Source of the DNA: Streptomyces wedmorensis
GTDB taxonomy: Bacteria > Actinomycetota > Actinomycetes > Streptomycetales > Streptomycetaceae
Length of the DNA: 64,000 nt
NCBI RefSeq assembly: GCF_000716445.1
Contig: NZ_JNWK01000015.1
Location: 123,853 to 187,852 of the forward strand
Direction of reading: 5' to 3'
The translations under genes and the position numbers were made by a program. The stretch's first letter is position 1. Every line of letters starts with the position of its first letter. Under the pieces are notes generated by a model. The model was given only the letters and a program-made list of their open reading frames with translations. It searched no databases and was not told the DNA's origin. This document shows, in pieces, positions 39,876-48,774 of this stretch.

Positions 39876-41296
39876 CAGAACGGCTCGACTGGAACGGCAA
39901 GAAGGTCACCGTCGCGGGACTCGGCGTCTCCGGCATCCCGGCCGCCCGCGTCCTGCACGGCCTCGGCGCGCTCGTGACCGTCGTCAACGACGGCGACGAC
40001 GAGCGCTCCCGGGCCCAGGCCGCAGACCTGGAGGCGGAGGGCATCACCGTCCGCCTCGGCGACGGGGCCACGCTGCCGCCCGGCACCGAGCTGATCGTCA
40101 CCACCCCCGGCTGGCGGCCCGACAAGCCGCTCTTCGCGGCCGCCGCGGAGGCGGGCGTGGAGATCTGGGGCGACGTCGAGCTGGCCTGGCGCCTCCGCGG
40201 CCCGGACGCGGCTCCCTGGCTCGCGGTCACCGGAACCAACGGCAAGACCACGACCGTCCGGATGCTCACCTCGATCCTGGAGGCGGCCGGTCTGCGGACC
40301 GCCGCCGTCGGCAACATCGGGGTCTCGCTCCTCGACGCCGTCCTCGGCGAGGAGAAGTACGACGTCCTCGCCGTCGAGCTCTCCAGCTACCAGCTCCACT
40401 GGGCGCCCTCGGTCCGCGTCCACTCGGCCGCGGTGCTCAACCTGGCGCCCGACCACCTCGACTGGCACGGCTCCATGGAGGCGTACGCCGCCGACAAGGG
40501 CCGCATCTACGAGGGCAACAAGATCGCCTGCGTCTACAACGTCGCCGACCAGGTCACCGAGGACCTGGTCCGCGAGGCGGACGTCGAGGAGGGCTGCCGG
40601 GCCATCGGCTTCACCCTCGGCACGCCCGGCCCGTCCCAACTGGGCGTCGTCGAGGGCATCCTCGTGGACCGCGCCTTCGTCGAGAACCGGCAGAAGAACG
40701 CCCAGGAACTCGCCGAGGTCTCCGACGTCCAGCCGCCGGCCCCGCACAACATCGCCAACGCGCTCGCCGCGGCCGCCCTCGCCCGAGCCTTCGGCGTGGA
40801 CGCCAAGGCCGTACGGGACGGGCTCAAGGCCTTCCGCCCCGACCCGCACCGCATCGAACTGGTCGAGGAGGTCCAGGGAGTCAGGTACGTCGACGACTCC
40901 AAGGCCACCAACACCCACGCCGCGGAAGCCTCGTTGGCCGCCTACGACCCGATCGTCTGGATCGCCGGCGGCCTCGCCAAGGGCGCGACCTTCGACGAGC
41001 TCGTCCAGAAGTCGGCGAAGCGCTTGCGCGGCGCCGTCCTGATCGGCGCCGACCGCGAGCTGATCCGCGAAGCCCTGGCGCGACACGCCCCGGAGGTACC
41101 GGTGGTGGACCTCGACCGGACCGACACTGGGGCGATGTCCGAGGCGGTCCGGGAGGCGGCCCGGCTGGCCCGCCCGGGGGACACGGTGCTCCTCGCCCCG
41201 GCCTGCGCCTCGATGGACATGTTCACCAACTACAACAAGCGGGGCGAGGCCTTCGCGGACGCGGTCCGCGCCCTCGCCGCCACCGGGGACGCCTGA
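39872..41296 (+). CDS. murD: UDP-MurNAc-L-Ala-D-Glu ligase MurD
   Basis: A 474-residue Mur ligase that adds D-Glu. Motifs are VAGLGVSGIPAARVL, VTGTNGKTTTVRML (Lys125), LSSYQL, LNLAPDHLDWHGS, YVDDSKATN and ACASMDMFTNYNKRG. GTG 39872 overlaps the mraY stop; an in-frame ATG 39857 is an alternative. Confidence 0.95.
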   Translation: MTERLDWNGKKVTVAGLGVSGIPAARVLHGLGALVTVVNDGDDERSRAQAADLEAEGITVRLGDGATLPPGTELIVTTPGWRPDKPLFAAAAEAGVEIWGDVELAWRLRGPDAAPWLAVTGTNGKTTTVRMLTSILEAAGLRTAAVGNIGVSLLDAVLGEEKYDVLAVELSSYQLHWAPSVRVHSAAVLNLAPDHLDWHGSMEAYAADKGRIYEGNKIACVYNVADQVTEDLVREADVEEGCRAIGFTLGTPGPSQLGVVEGILVDRAFVENRQKNAQELAEVSDVQPPAPHNIANALAAAALARAFGVDAKAVRDGLKAFRPDPHRIELVEEVQGVRYVDDSKATNTHAAEASLAAYDPIVWIAGGLAKGATFDELVQKSAKRLRGAVLIGADRELIREALARHAPEVPVVDLDRTDTGAMSEAVREAARLARPGDTVLLAPACASMDMFTNYNKRGEAFADAVRALAATGDA

Positions 41297-41351
41297 CCCG
41301 ACCAGTGGGAGGGTCCGGCCGGACCGGGCACGACCAGAGGGGGCAGCGACC

Positions 41352-42689
41352 ATGCCGAGCAAGATCGCCGGGGCACGCCGGCCCTCCGCCGCACGCGGCG
41401 GGGGGCGGGTCCCCGCGACCCCGCGGCGACCCCGCGGAGGCGTACGGCGGCTCTACCGGCGGGCGCAGAGGGCCTGGGACCGGCCGCTGACGGCGTACTA
41501 CGTGATCATCGGCGCGGCGCTGCTCATCACCATGCTCGGCCTCGTGATGGTCTACTCCGCCTCGATGATCACGGCTCTCCGCTACGAGCTGGTGCCCTCC
41601 TATTTCTTCCGGAAGCAGTTCATCGCCGCGCTCCTCGGCACCGGGCTGCTCCTGGCCGCCTCGCGGATGCCCGTGAAGCTGCACCGGGCGCTCGCCTACC
41701 CGATCCTGGTCGGCGCGGTCTTCCTGATGGTGCTCGTGCAGATCCCCGGGATAGGGCACGCGGTCAACGGCAACCAGAACTGGATCTCCCTCGGCGGTCC
41801 CTTCCAGCTCCAGCCCAGCGAGTTCGGCAAGCTGGCGCTGATCCTGTGGGGGGCCGACCTGCTCGCCCGCAAGCACGACATGCGGCTGCTGACCCAGTGG
41901 AAGCACATGCTGGTGCCACTGGTCCCCGGCGCCTTCATGCTGCTCGGGCTGATCATGCTCGGCGGCGACATGGGCACCTCGATCATCCTCGCCGCGATCC
42001 TCTTCGGACTGCTCTGGACGGCCGGCGCGCCCACCCGGCTCTTCGTCGGGGTGCTCACGGTGGCCGGCGCGATCGGCGTGCTGCTGATCAAGACGAGCTC
42101 GAACCGGATGAAGCGCTTCGACTGCATCGGGGCGACCGACCCCGGCGGCGAGGGAGCCCCCTGCCTCCAGGCCGCGCACGGAATCTATGCTCTGGCCTCG
42201 GGCGGATGGTTCGGATCCGGACTCGGTGCGAGCGTGGAGAAATGGGGCCAACTGCCCGAGGCGCACACCGACTTCATCTTCGCGGTCACCGGTGAGGAAC
42301 TGGGCCTCGCGGGGACGCTGTCGGTACTCGCCCTGTTCGCGGCTCTAGGCTATGCGGGTATCCGCGTGGCCGGAGGCACGGAGGACCCCTTCGTGAGGTT
42401 CGCCGCGGGAGGTGTGACCACCTGGATCACGGCGCAGGCCGTGATCAACATCGGTGCGGTGCTCGGTCTGCTGCCGATCGCCGGTGTCCCCCTCCCGCTG
42501 TTCTCCTACGGAGGGTCGGCCCTGCTGCCGACCATGTTCGCCGTCGGGCTCCTCATCGCGTTCGCGCGACAGGAACCCGCCGCGAAAGCGGCCCTGGCCA
42601 TGCGCCGCCCCGGTCGGGGCAAGCGGGCCGGGGTGAGATGGAAGTCGATGCGACGGCGCGTCAAGAAGCGCCCGTCCGGAGAGCGGTGA
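41352..42689 (+). CDS. ftsW: Lipid II polymerase/septal SEDS protein FtsW
   Basis: A 445-residue SEDS glycosyltransferase with about ten membrane segments. Family motifs are VMVYSAS, NGNQNWISLGGPFQLQPSEFGKLALI, GDMGTSI, SGGWFGSGLG, PEAHTDFIFAVTGEELG and GVPLPLFSYGGSA. The N-terminal ~45 residues are basic and the tail basic. It works with FtsI at the septum. Confidence 0.95.
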   Translation: MPSKIAGARRPSAARGGGRVPATPRRPRGGVRRLYRRAQRAWDRPLTAYYVIIGAALLITMLGLVMVYSASMITALRYELVPSYFFRKQFIAALLGTGLLLAASRMPVKLHRALAYPILVGAVFLMVLVQIPGIGHAVNGNQNWISLGGPFQLQPSEFGKLALILWGADLLARKHDMRLLTQWKHMLVPLVPGAFMLLGLIMLGGDMGTSIILAAILFGLLWTAGAPTRLFVGVLTVAGAIGVLLIKTSSNRMKRFDCIGATDPGGEGAPCLQAAHGIYALASGGWFGSGLGASVEKWGQLPEAHTDFIFAVTGEELGLAGTLSVLALFAALGYAGIRVAGGTEDPFVRFAAGGVTTWITAQAVINIGAVLGLLPIAGVPLPLFSYGGSALLPTMFAVGLLIAFARQEPAAKAALAMRRPGRGKRAGVRWKSMRRRVKKRPSGER

Positions 42690-42695
42690 ATTTCG

Positions 42696-43790
42696 GTGCA
42701 TGTCGTACTCGCCGGCGGGGGGACCGCCGGCCACATCGAGCCCGCGCTCGCCCTCGCGGACGCCCTGCGCAGGCAGGACCCCAGCGTGGGGATCACGGCG
42801 CTCGGCACGGAGAAGGGTCTGGAGACCCGGCTCGTGCCCGAGCGGGGCTACGAGTTGGCGCTCATTCCCGCCGTACCGCTGCCCCGCAAGCCCACCCCCG
42901 AGCTGATCACCGTTCCCGGGCGGCTGCGCGGCACGATCAAGGCCGCCGAGCAGGTCCTGGAGCGCACCAAGGCGGACTGCGTGGTCGGCTTCGGCGGCTA
43001 CGTGGCGCTGCCCGGCTACCTCGCGGCCAAGCGGCTCGGGGTGCCGATCGTGGTCCACGAGGCCAACGCCAGGCCCGGCCTGGCCAACAAGATCGGTTCG
43101 CGGTACGCGGCCGGGGTCGCCGTCGCCACCCCGGACAGCAAGCTCCGCAACGCCCGCTACATCGGCATCCCGCTGCGGCACACCATCGCGACCCTCGACC
43201 GGGCGCGGGTGCGTCCCGAGGCGCGCGCCGCGTTCGGCCTCGACCCCAACCTGCCGACGCTGCTCGTCTCCGGCGGCTCCCAGGGTGCCCGGCGGCTCAA
43301 CGAGGTCATCCAGCAGATCGCCCCGGTGCTCCAGCGCTCCGGAATCCAGATCCTGCACGCGGTCGGCCCGAAGAACGAAATGCCGCGCGTCGACAACATG
43401 CCCGGTATGCCGCCTTACGTGCCGGTACCGTACGTGGACCGGATGGATCTCGCGTACGCCGCGGCCGACATGATGCTCTGCCGCGCGGGCGCGATGACCG
43501 TCGCCGAGCTCTCCGCCGTCGGGCTGCCCGCGGCGTACGTCCCGCTGCCGATCGGCAACGGCGAACAGCGGCTCAACGCGCAGCCGGTGGTGAAGGCGGG
43601 CGGTGGACTCCTCGTCGACGACGCGGAGCTGACGCCGCAGTGGGTGCAGGGCAACGTCCTGCCCGTACTGGCCGATCCGCACCGGTTGTACGAGATGTCC
43701 CGCGCCGCCGCCGAGTTCGGCCGCCGGGACGCCGACGACCTGCTCGTCGGCATGGTGTACGAGGCGATCGCCGCCCGCCGTCAGGCGTAG
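42696..43790 (+). CDS. murG: UDP-GlcNAc:lipid I transferase MurG
   Basis: A 364-residue GT-B glycosyltransferase that completes lipid II. Motifs are VLAGGGTAGHIEPALALADAL, VGFGGYVALPGYLAA, HEANARPGLANKI, SGGSQGARRLNE and RAGAMTVAELSAVGLPA. GTG 42696 follows ftsW by 6 bp. Confidence 0.96.
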   Translation: MHVVLAGGGTAGHIEPALALADALRRQDPSVGITALGTEKGLETRLVPERGYELALIPAVPLPRKPTPELITVPGRLRGTIKAAEQVLERTKADCVVGFGGYVALPGYLAAKRLGVPIVVHEANARPGLANKIGSRYAAGVAVATPDSKLRNARYIGIPLRHTIATLDRARVRPEARAAFGLDPNLPTLLVSGGSQGARRLNEVIQQIAPVLQRSGIQILHAVGPKNEMPRVDNMPGMPPYVPVPYVDRMDLAYAAADMMLCRAGAMTVAELSAVGLPAAYVPLPIGNGEQRLNAQPVVKAGGGLLVDDAELTPQWVQGNVLPVLADPHRLYEMSRAAAEFGRRDADDLLVGMVYEAIAARRQA

Positions 43791-43817
43791 CGCGGCGGCG
43801 AGAGGCAGGAGCGCCAG

Positions 43818-44621
43818 GTGGCAGCCGGACCGACGACCGCGGAGAAGAGCGGCGCCAGCAAGTCCAGGGGGCCGGCGGAGCGGTCGTCCGGCCCGGGTAC
43901 CCGGAACCATCGGTTCCGGGTACCCGCCCCCCGGCTGCTGCTCGTCGCGTTCGGCGTGCTCGCGCTCGTGGCCGGCGGGGTCTGGGCGCTCTACGGATCG
44001 ACGTGGTTCCGTGTGGAACGTGTGAAGACTTCCGGCACCCGGGTCCTGACCGCGCGCGAGGTCGAGGCCGTCGCCGCCGTCCCCTTGGGGGCCCCGCTCG
44101 TCACGGTCGACACCGAGGCGATCGAGACGCGCCTCAAGGGCGCTTTCCCGCGGATCGAGTCGATCGACGTCGTGCGGTCCTGGCCGCACGGAATCGGGCT
44201 GAAAGTGACGGAACGGCAGCCCGTACTGCTCGTCGAAAAGGGCGGAAAGTTCACCGAAGTGGACTCGACCGGCATGCGGTTCGCCACTGTCGACACCGCC
44301 CCGCGAGGCGTTCCCCGACTCGTCCTCGACAGCGCCGCCTCCCCGAGCCTGCGGCGCTTCGGCGCCGACCGGCTGCTCCGCGAGGCGGTGCGCGTCCGGG
44401 GTGAACTCCCGGCGGAAATCGCCCGGGACACTCGTGTCGTGCGCGTCACCTCGTACGACTCCGTCACGCTGGAGCTGACCGAGGGGCGCACCGTCTTCTG
44501 GGGCAGCTCCGAGCACGGCCCGGCGAAGGCCCGGGTGCTGACCGCTCTGATGAAAGCGGCGCCCAAAGCGGGGCACTTCGACGTAAGTGCTCCCACAGCG
44601 CCCGCCTCGTCCGGGAGTTGA
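43818..44621 (+). CDS. ftsQ: Cell division protein FtsQ
   Basis: A 267-residue bitopic membrane protein. A basic, Ser-rich cytoplasmic tail, one membrane helix (LLLVAFGVLALVAGGVWALY) and POTRA (FRVERVKTSGTRVLTAREVEAVAAVPLG) plus beta domains are visible. It links FtsL/DivIC-type proteins with the septal synthases. A perfect 15-bp inverted repeat lies in codons for the cytoplasmic tail (43894-43926). Downstream is the ftsZ promoter region. Confidence 0.93.
   Translation: MAAGPTTAEKSGASKSRGPAERSSGPGTRNHRFRVPAPRLLLVAFGVLALVAGGVWALYGSTWFRVERVKTSGTRVLTAREVEAVAAVPLGAPLVTVDTEAIETRLKGAFPRIESIDVVRSWPHGIGLKVTERQPVLLVEKGGKFTEVDSTGMRFATVDTAPRGVPRLVLDSAASPSLRRFGADRLLREAVRVRGELPAEIARDTRVVRVTSYDSVTLELTEGRTVFWGSSEHGPAKARVLTALMKAAPKAGHFDVSAPTAPASSGS
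43894..43926. repeat. 15-bp perfect hairpin inside ftsQ
   Basis: The arms 43894-43908 and 43912-43926 are perfect complements around an ATC loop. The sequence contains two KpnI-like GGTACC cores. It encodes PGTRNHRFRVP. It could attenuate transcription or affect translation of ftsQ and downstream ftsZ. Confidence 0.8.
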
Positions 44622-44711
44622 CGGGCATTACCGCTGGCCAGCACCCTGGTTGGCCAGCGCTACGGGTGATCACATAGGGTGAAAAGAAAAACGGGAGGTT
44701 CGGCGTGTTCG

Positions 44712-44740
44712 TTGAACGTGCGCCGCTTGTCGACTTAGTG
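44712..44740 (+). promoter_or_regulatory. Candidate ftsZ promoter
   Basis: TTGAAC (44712-44717) and TTAGTG (44735-44740) are 17 bp apart. Streptomyces ftsZ is known to have several promoters in this gap, including a sporulation-induced one. Which this is cannot be told from sequence. Confidence 0.5.
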
Positions 44741-44777
44741 TCCTGTTCGGAAGAGTCCAGCGAACAGAGACACTGGT

Positions 44778-44802
44778 AACCCTAAACTTCAACGTTAGGG
44801 TT
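44778..44802. promoter_or_regulatory. Dyad upstream of ftsZ
   Basis: AACCCTAA-N9-TTAGGGTT is a perfect 8-bp-arm palindrome about 97 bp upstream of the ftsZ GTG. It lies downstream of the candidate promoter and could be an operator or leader hairpin. Confidence 0.6.
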
Positions 44803-44898
44803 TGGGTCGGCGTTTCGGACCGTCCCAATCGGCATCCGTCGGAGCGGCGCGACCAACGCGCGGCGACGACACGTAACTCGAGGCGAGAGGCCTTCGAC

Positions 44899-46113
44899 GT
44901 GGCAGCACCGCAGAACTACCTCGCAGTCATCAAGGTCATCGGTGTCGGCGGCGGTGGTGTCAATGCCATCAACCGAATGATCGAGGTCGGCCTCAAGGGC
45001 GTCGAGTTCATCGCGATCAACACCGACGCGCAAGCGCTGTTGATGAGCGACGCCGACGTCAAGCTCGACGTCGGTCGTGAACTCACCCGCGGCCTGGGCG
45101 CCGGGGCCAACCCGGCCGTCGGTCGCAAGGCGGCAGAGGACCACCGTGAGGAGATCGAGGAGGTCCTCAAGGGGGCCGACATGGTCTTCGTCACCGCCGG
45201 CGAAGGCGGCGGCACCGGCACCGGCGGCGCACCCGTCGTCGCCAACATCGCGCGCTCGCTCGGCGCCCTGACGATCGGTGTGGTCACCCGGCCGTTCACC
45301 TTCGAGGGCCGCCGTCGCGCCAACCAGGCGGAGGACGGCATCGCCGAACTCCGCGAAGAGGTCGACACCCTCATCGTCATCCCGAACGACCGACTGCTCT
45401 CGATCTCGGACCGCCAGGTCTCCGTGCTCGACGCGTTCAAGTCGGCCGACCAGGTGCTGCTGAGCGGTGTCCAGGGCATCACCGACCTCATCACCACCCC
45501 GGGCCTCATCAACCTCGACTTCGCCGACGTCAAGTCGGTCATGTCCGAGGCCGGCTCGGCCCTCATGGGCATCGGCTCCGCCCGTGGCGACGACCGCGCG
45601 GTGGCCGCCGCGGAGATGGCGATCTCCTCGCCGCTCCTGGAGGCCTCCATCGACGGCGCCCGCGGCGTGCTGCTCTCCATCTCCGGCGGCAGCGACCTCG
45701 GTCTCTTCGAGATCAACGAGGCCGCGCAGCTGGTCAGCGAGGCGGCCCACCCCGAGGCCAACATCATCTTCGGTGCCGTCATCGACGACGCCCTGGGCGA
45801 CGAGGTCCGCGTCACCGTCATCGCCGCCGGCTTCGACGGCGGCCAGCCGCCGGCCCGCCGGGACAACATCATCGGCTCGGTGTCGGCCAAGCGCGAGGAG
45901 CCGGCCCCGGCCCCCCGCCACGTCGAGACCTCCCGTCCGCTCGGCGGCCTCGGCACCGTGGCCCCCCGCGAGGAGCCCGTCTCCGCCCCGGTCGAGCCCG
46001 CCCCGGTCGTCAACGAGATCCCGTCGGCGGCCGCTCAGCCGGTCGTCCCCCCGGCCCGTCCCTACGCGGACAGCCAGGCCGAGGAGCTGGACGTCCCGGA
46101 TTTCCTGAAGTGA
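44899..46113 (+). CDS. ftsZ: Cell division GTPase FtsZ
   Basis: A 404-residue tubulin homologue that forms the septal ring. It has [12 protein letters not shown], the tubulin signature [13 protein letters not shown] (about 101-113), the T7 synergy region [22 protein letters not shown] and a C-terminal peptide DVPDFLK that recruits SepF. No ftsA is present in the cluster, and SepF replaces it as membrane tether in actinobacteria. The GTG at 44899 has GAGAGG upstream. Confidence 0.98.
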   Translation: MAAPQNYLAVIKVIGVGGGGVNAINRMIEVGLKGVEFIAINTDAQALLMSDADVKLDVGRELTRGLGAGANPAVGRKAAEDHREEIEEVLKGADMVFVTAGEGGGTGTGGAPVVANIARSLGALTIGVVTRPFTFEGRRRANQAEDGIAELREEVDTLIVIPNDRLLSISDRQVSVLDAFKSADQVLLSGVQGITDLITTPGLINLDFADVKSVMSEAGSALMGIGSARGDDRAVAAAEMAISSPLLEASIDGARGVLLSISGGSDLGLFEINEAAQLVSEAAHPEANIIFGAVIDDALGDEVRVTVIAAGFDGGQPPARRDNIIGSVSAKREEPAPAPRHVETSRPLGGLGTVAPREEPVSAPVEPAPVVNEIPSAAAQPVVPPARPYADSQAEELDVPDFLK

Positions 46114-46886
46114 TAGGACATCGCTTCGACGCGAACGGCGCGCACTTCGCCTTCACCGACCGGTGGGGCGGGGTGAGCGCCGTTCCGTACGAGGAGCTCA
46201 ACCTCGGCGGAGCGGTCGGGGACGACCCCGAAGCGGTACGGACCAACCGGGCGCTCGCCGCCGGCGCCCTCGGGCTCGACCCGGCGCGGGTGGTCTGGAT
46301 GAACCAGGTGCACGGGGCCGACGTCGCGGAGGTCGACGGGCCGTGGGGCGCCGCCGGGATCCCGGCGGTGGACGCGCTCGTCACCACCCGGCCGGGACTC
46401 GGGCTCGCCGTCCTCACCGCGGACTGCGTGCCGGTCCTGCTCGCCGACCCGGTCGCCGGCGTCGTGGCGGCCGCCCACGCCGGACGGCCCGGGATGGTGG
46501 CGGGAGTCGTCCCGGCCGCGGTCGCGGCCATGATCGACAAGGGCGCCGACCCCGCCCGTGTCGTCGCCCGCACCGGCCCGGCCGTCTGCGGGCGCTGCTA
46601 CGAGGTGCCGGAGGCCATGCGGGCCGAGGTCGCCGGGACCGAACCCGCGGCCTGGGCCGAGACGAGCTGGGGAACCCCGGCCGTCGACGTCGTCGCCGGA
46701 GTCCACGCCCAGCTCGAACGGCTCGGCGTCACCGACCGGCAGGCCAGCCCGGTCTGCACCCGGGAATCCGGTGACCACTACTCGTACCGCCGCGATCGCA
46801 CCACGGGGCGACTCGCGGGATATGTCTGGTTGGACCCCGTATCCACCCCGGGGACGCCCCCCGGATCCCCGGCAGGAAAGAACTGA
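46110..46886 (+). CDS. pgeF: YfiH/PgeF-type purine nucleoside phosphorylase-like protein
   Basis: A 258-residue member of the multi-copper polyphenol oxidase-like/PgeF family. The metal site motifs are [18 protein letters not shown] and [10 protein letters not shown]. In other bacteria the family has been linked to peptidoglycan editing and to nucleoside hydrolysis or phosphorolysis; I cannot decide between them here. GTG 46110 overlaps the ftsZ stop. The C-terminus is a Pro/Gly-rich tail. Confidence 0.88.
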   Translation: MIGHRFDANGAHFAFTDRWGGVSAVPYEELNLGGAVGDDPEAVRTNRALAAGALGLDPARVVWMNQVHGADVAEVDGPWGAAGIPAVDALVTTRPGLGLAVLTADCVPVLLADPVAGVVAAAHAGRPGMVAGVVPAAVAAMIDKGADPARVVARTGPAVCGRCYEVPEAMRAEVAGTEPAAWAETSWGTPAVDVVAGVHAQLERLGVTDRQASPVCTRESGDHYSYRRDRTTGRLAGYVWLDPVSTPGTPPGSPAGKN

Positions 46887-47605
46887 TGACGGACCGCACG
46901 TCGGAACTGGCCGAGAACCTGGCCCGGGTGGAGGCGCGCATCGCCGCCGCCTGTACCGCGGCCGGGCGCGCGCGGGAGGAGGTGACCCTGGTCGTGGTCA
47001 CCAAGACCTATCCCGCGAGCGACGTGAGAATCCTCCACGGGCTCGGCGTGCGGAACGTCGCCGAGAACCGGGACCAGGACGCCGCGCCCAAGGCGGCCGC
47101 CTGTGCCGACCTGGACCTGACCTGGCACTTCGTGGGCCAGTTGCAGACCAACAAGGTCAGATCCGTGGTGGGTTATGCCGATGTGGTGCAGTCCGTCGAC
47201 CGGTTGAAGCTCGTTTCCGCCCTCTCCGTGGCCGCGGAGAAGGAGGGGCGCGAGCTCGGCTGCCTGCTCCAGGTCGCCCTCGACGCCGAGTCCGGCGAGC
47301 GGGGCGACCGCGGCGGTGTCGCACCGGACGGCATCGAGGAGTTGGCGGCCGCGGTGGACGCCGCTCCCGGACTGAGGCTCGGCGGACTGATGACCGTCGC
47401 CCCGCTCGCCGGCCCGTACGCGGGACGGCAACGGGCCGCCTTCGACCGCCTCATGGATTTGTCGACTGCCCTGCGCGCGACCCGTCCGGCTGCGAACATG
47501 GTGTCAGCAGGGATGAGTGCGGACCTCGAGGAGGCCGTCGCTGCCGGGGCGACACACGTACGCGTCGGTACGGCGGTACTCGGCGTCCGCCCGAAGCTCG
47601 GGTAA
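46886..47605 (+). CDS. YggS-family PLP-binding protein
   Basis: A 239-residue PLP-binding TIM-barrel protein (PLPBP) involved in PLP homeostasis. The PLP lysine is in LVVVTKTYPASD, with AENRDQDAAPKAAACADLDLTWHFVGQLQTNK and the C-terminal SAGMSADLEEAVAAGATHVRVGTAVLG. Overlapping stop and start (TGATG) with pgeF suggest co-translation. It is a regular member of actinobacterial dcw clusters. Confidence 0.93.
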   Translation: MTDRTSELAENLARVEARIAAACTAAGRAREEVTLVVVTKTYPASDVRILHGLGVRNVAENRDQDAAPKAAACADLDLTWHFVGQLQTNKVRSVVGYADVVQSVDRLKLVSALSVAAEKEGRELGCLLQVALDAESGERGDRGGVAPDGIEELAAAVDAAPGLRLGGLMTVAPLAGPYAGRQRAAFDRLMDLSTALRATRPAANMVSAGMSADLEEAVAAGATHVRVGTAVLGVRPKLG

Positions 47606-47727
47606 CGTCGCGAAGCAAGTCGGACCACAGCAGAAAATATGGTCATTCCGCAGAACGGCGGGGTGCCCCGTGGATCGCCGGCACTTGGTGACGAGGCCGA
47701 TCCACCACAGAGCGGAGGACTCAGAGA

Positions 47728-48348
47728 ATGGCCGGCGCGATGCGCAAGATGGCGGTCTACCTCGGCCTCGTGGAGGACGATGGGTACGACGGCCGGGGTT
47801 TCGACCCCGACGACGACTTCGAACCCGAGCTGGAGCCGGAGCCCGAGCGCGACCGGCGTCACACCCCCCCGCGTCAGGTGGAGCGCGAGGAACCGGTACG
47901 TGTGGTGGCACCCCCCGCGCAGCGGGAGCCGGTAGCCCATTCCGTCCCGGTACTCGCCGAAAGCGGACGTCCGGCCCGAATTGCCCCCGTGGCATCCATC
48001 ACACCCGAACGTCCGAGCCTGGAGAAGAACGCACCGGTGATCATGCCCAAGGTCGTGTCCGAGCGGGAGCCCTACCGCATCACCACGCTGCACCCGCGGA
48101 CCTACAACGAGGCCCGTACCATCGGGGAACACTTCCGTGAGGGCACCCCGGTGATCATGAACCTCACAGAGATGGACGACACGGACGCGAAGCGACTTGT
48201 CGACTTTGCCGCCGGACTCGTCTTCGGGCTCCATGGCAGCATTGAGCGCGTGACGCAGAAGGTGTTCCTGTTGTCGCCTGCTAACGTCGATGTCACGGCG
48301 GAGGACAAGGCCCGGATCGCAGAGGGCGGATTCTTCAACCAGAGCTGA
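47728..48348 (+). CDS. sepF: Cell division protein SepF
   Basis: A 206-residue membrane-tethering protein that binds the FtsZ tail and assists Z-ring formation. The N-terminal amphipathic helix ([14 protein letters not shown]), an acidic disordered linker and the C-terminal SepF fold ([57 protein letters not shown]) are visible. It is needed because ftsA is absent. Confidence 0.96.
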   Translation: MAGAMRKMAVYLGLVEDDGYDGRGFDPDDDFEPELEPEPERDRRHTPPRQVEREEPVRVVAPPAQREPVAHSVPVLAESGRPARIAPVASITPERPSLEKNAPVIMPKVVSEREPYRITTLHPRTYNEARTIGEHFREGTPVIMNLTEMDDTDAKRLVDFAAGLVFGLHGSIERVTQKVFLLSPANVDVTAEDKARIAEGGFFNQS

Positions 48349-48428
48349 GAACAACAGAACCGGACGGACCGGTCGCGACGCGGCCGGACAAGCGAGAGCA
48401 CGTAAGCCAGGGGAGAGGGAAACGCGGG

Positions 48429-48719
48429 ATGGGCGTCGCACTACAGGTGGTCTACATCGTGCTGATGTGCTTCCTCGTCCTCCTGATCGTCCGGCTGGTC
48501 ATGGACTACGTCTTCCAGTTCGCCCGTTCATGGCAACCCGGTAAGGCGATGGTGGTCGTACTCGAGGCCACCTACACTGTCACCGATCCACCGCTCAAGC
48601 TTCTGCGGCGACTCATCCCGCCGCTGCGTCTCGGGGGCGTGGCACTCGACCTGTCCTTCTTCGTTCTGATGATCATCGTCTACATCCTGATCTCCATCGT
48701 GAGCAGCTTCGCGAGGTGA
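48429..48719 (+). CDS. YggT/YlmG family membrane protein
   Basis: A 96-residue two-helix membrane protein with the typical LMDYVFQFARSW and EATYTVTDPPLKLLRRLIPPLRLGG motifs. Family members act in envelope or septum-associated functions; a precise role is not known. It lies between sepF and divIVA as in other Streptomyces. Confidence 0.93.
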   Translation: MGVALQVVYIVLMCFLVLLIVRLVMDYVFQFARSWQPGKAMVVVLEATYTVTDPPLKLLRRLIPPLRLGGVALDLSFFVLMIIVYILISIVSSFAR

Positions 48720-48774
48720 GTGTGGACGATACGGTCTTGCCGACTGCCGACGACTACGTAGAGGTGAAGAAGAG

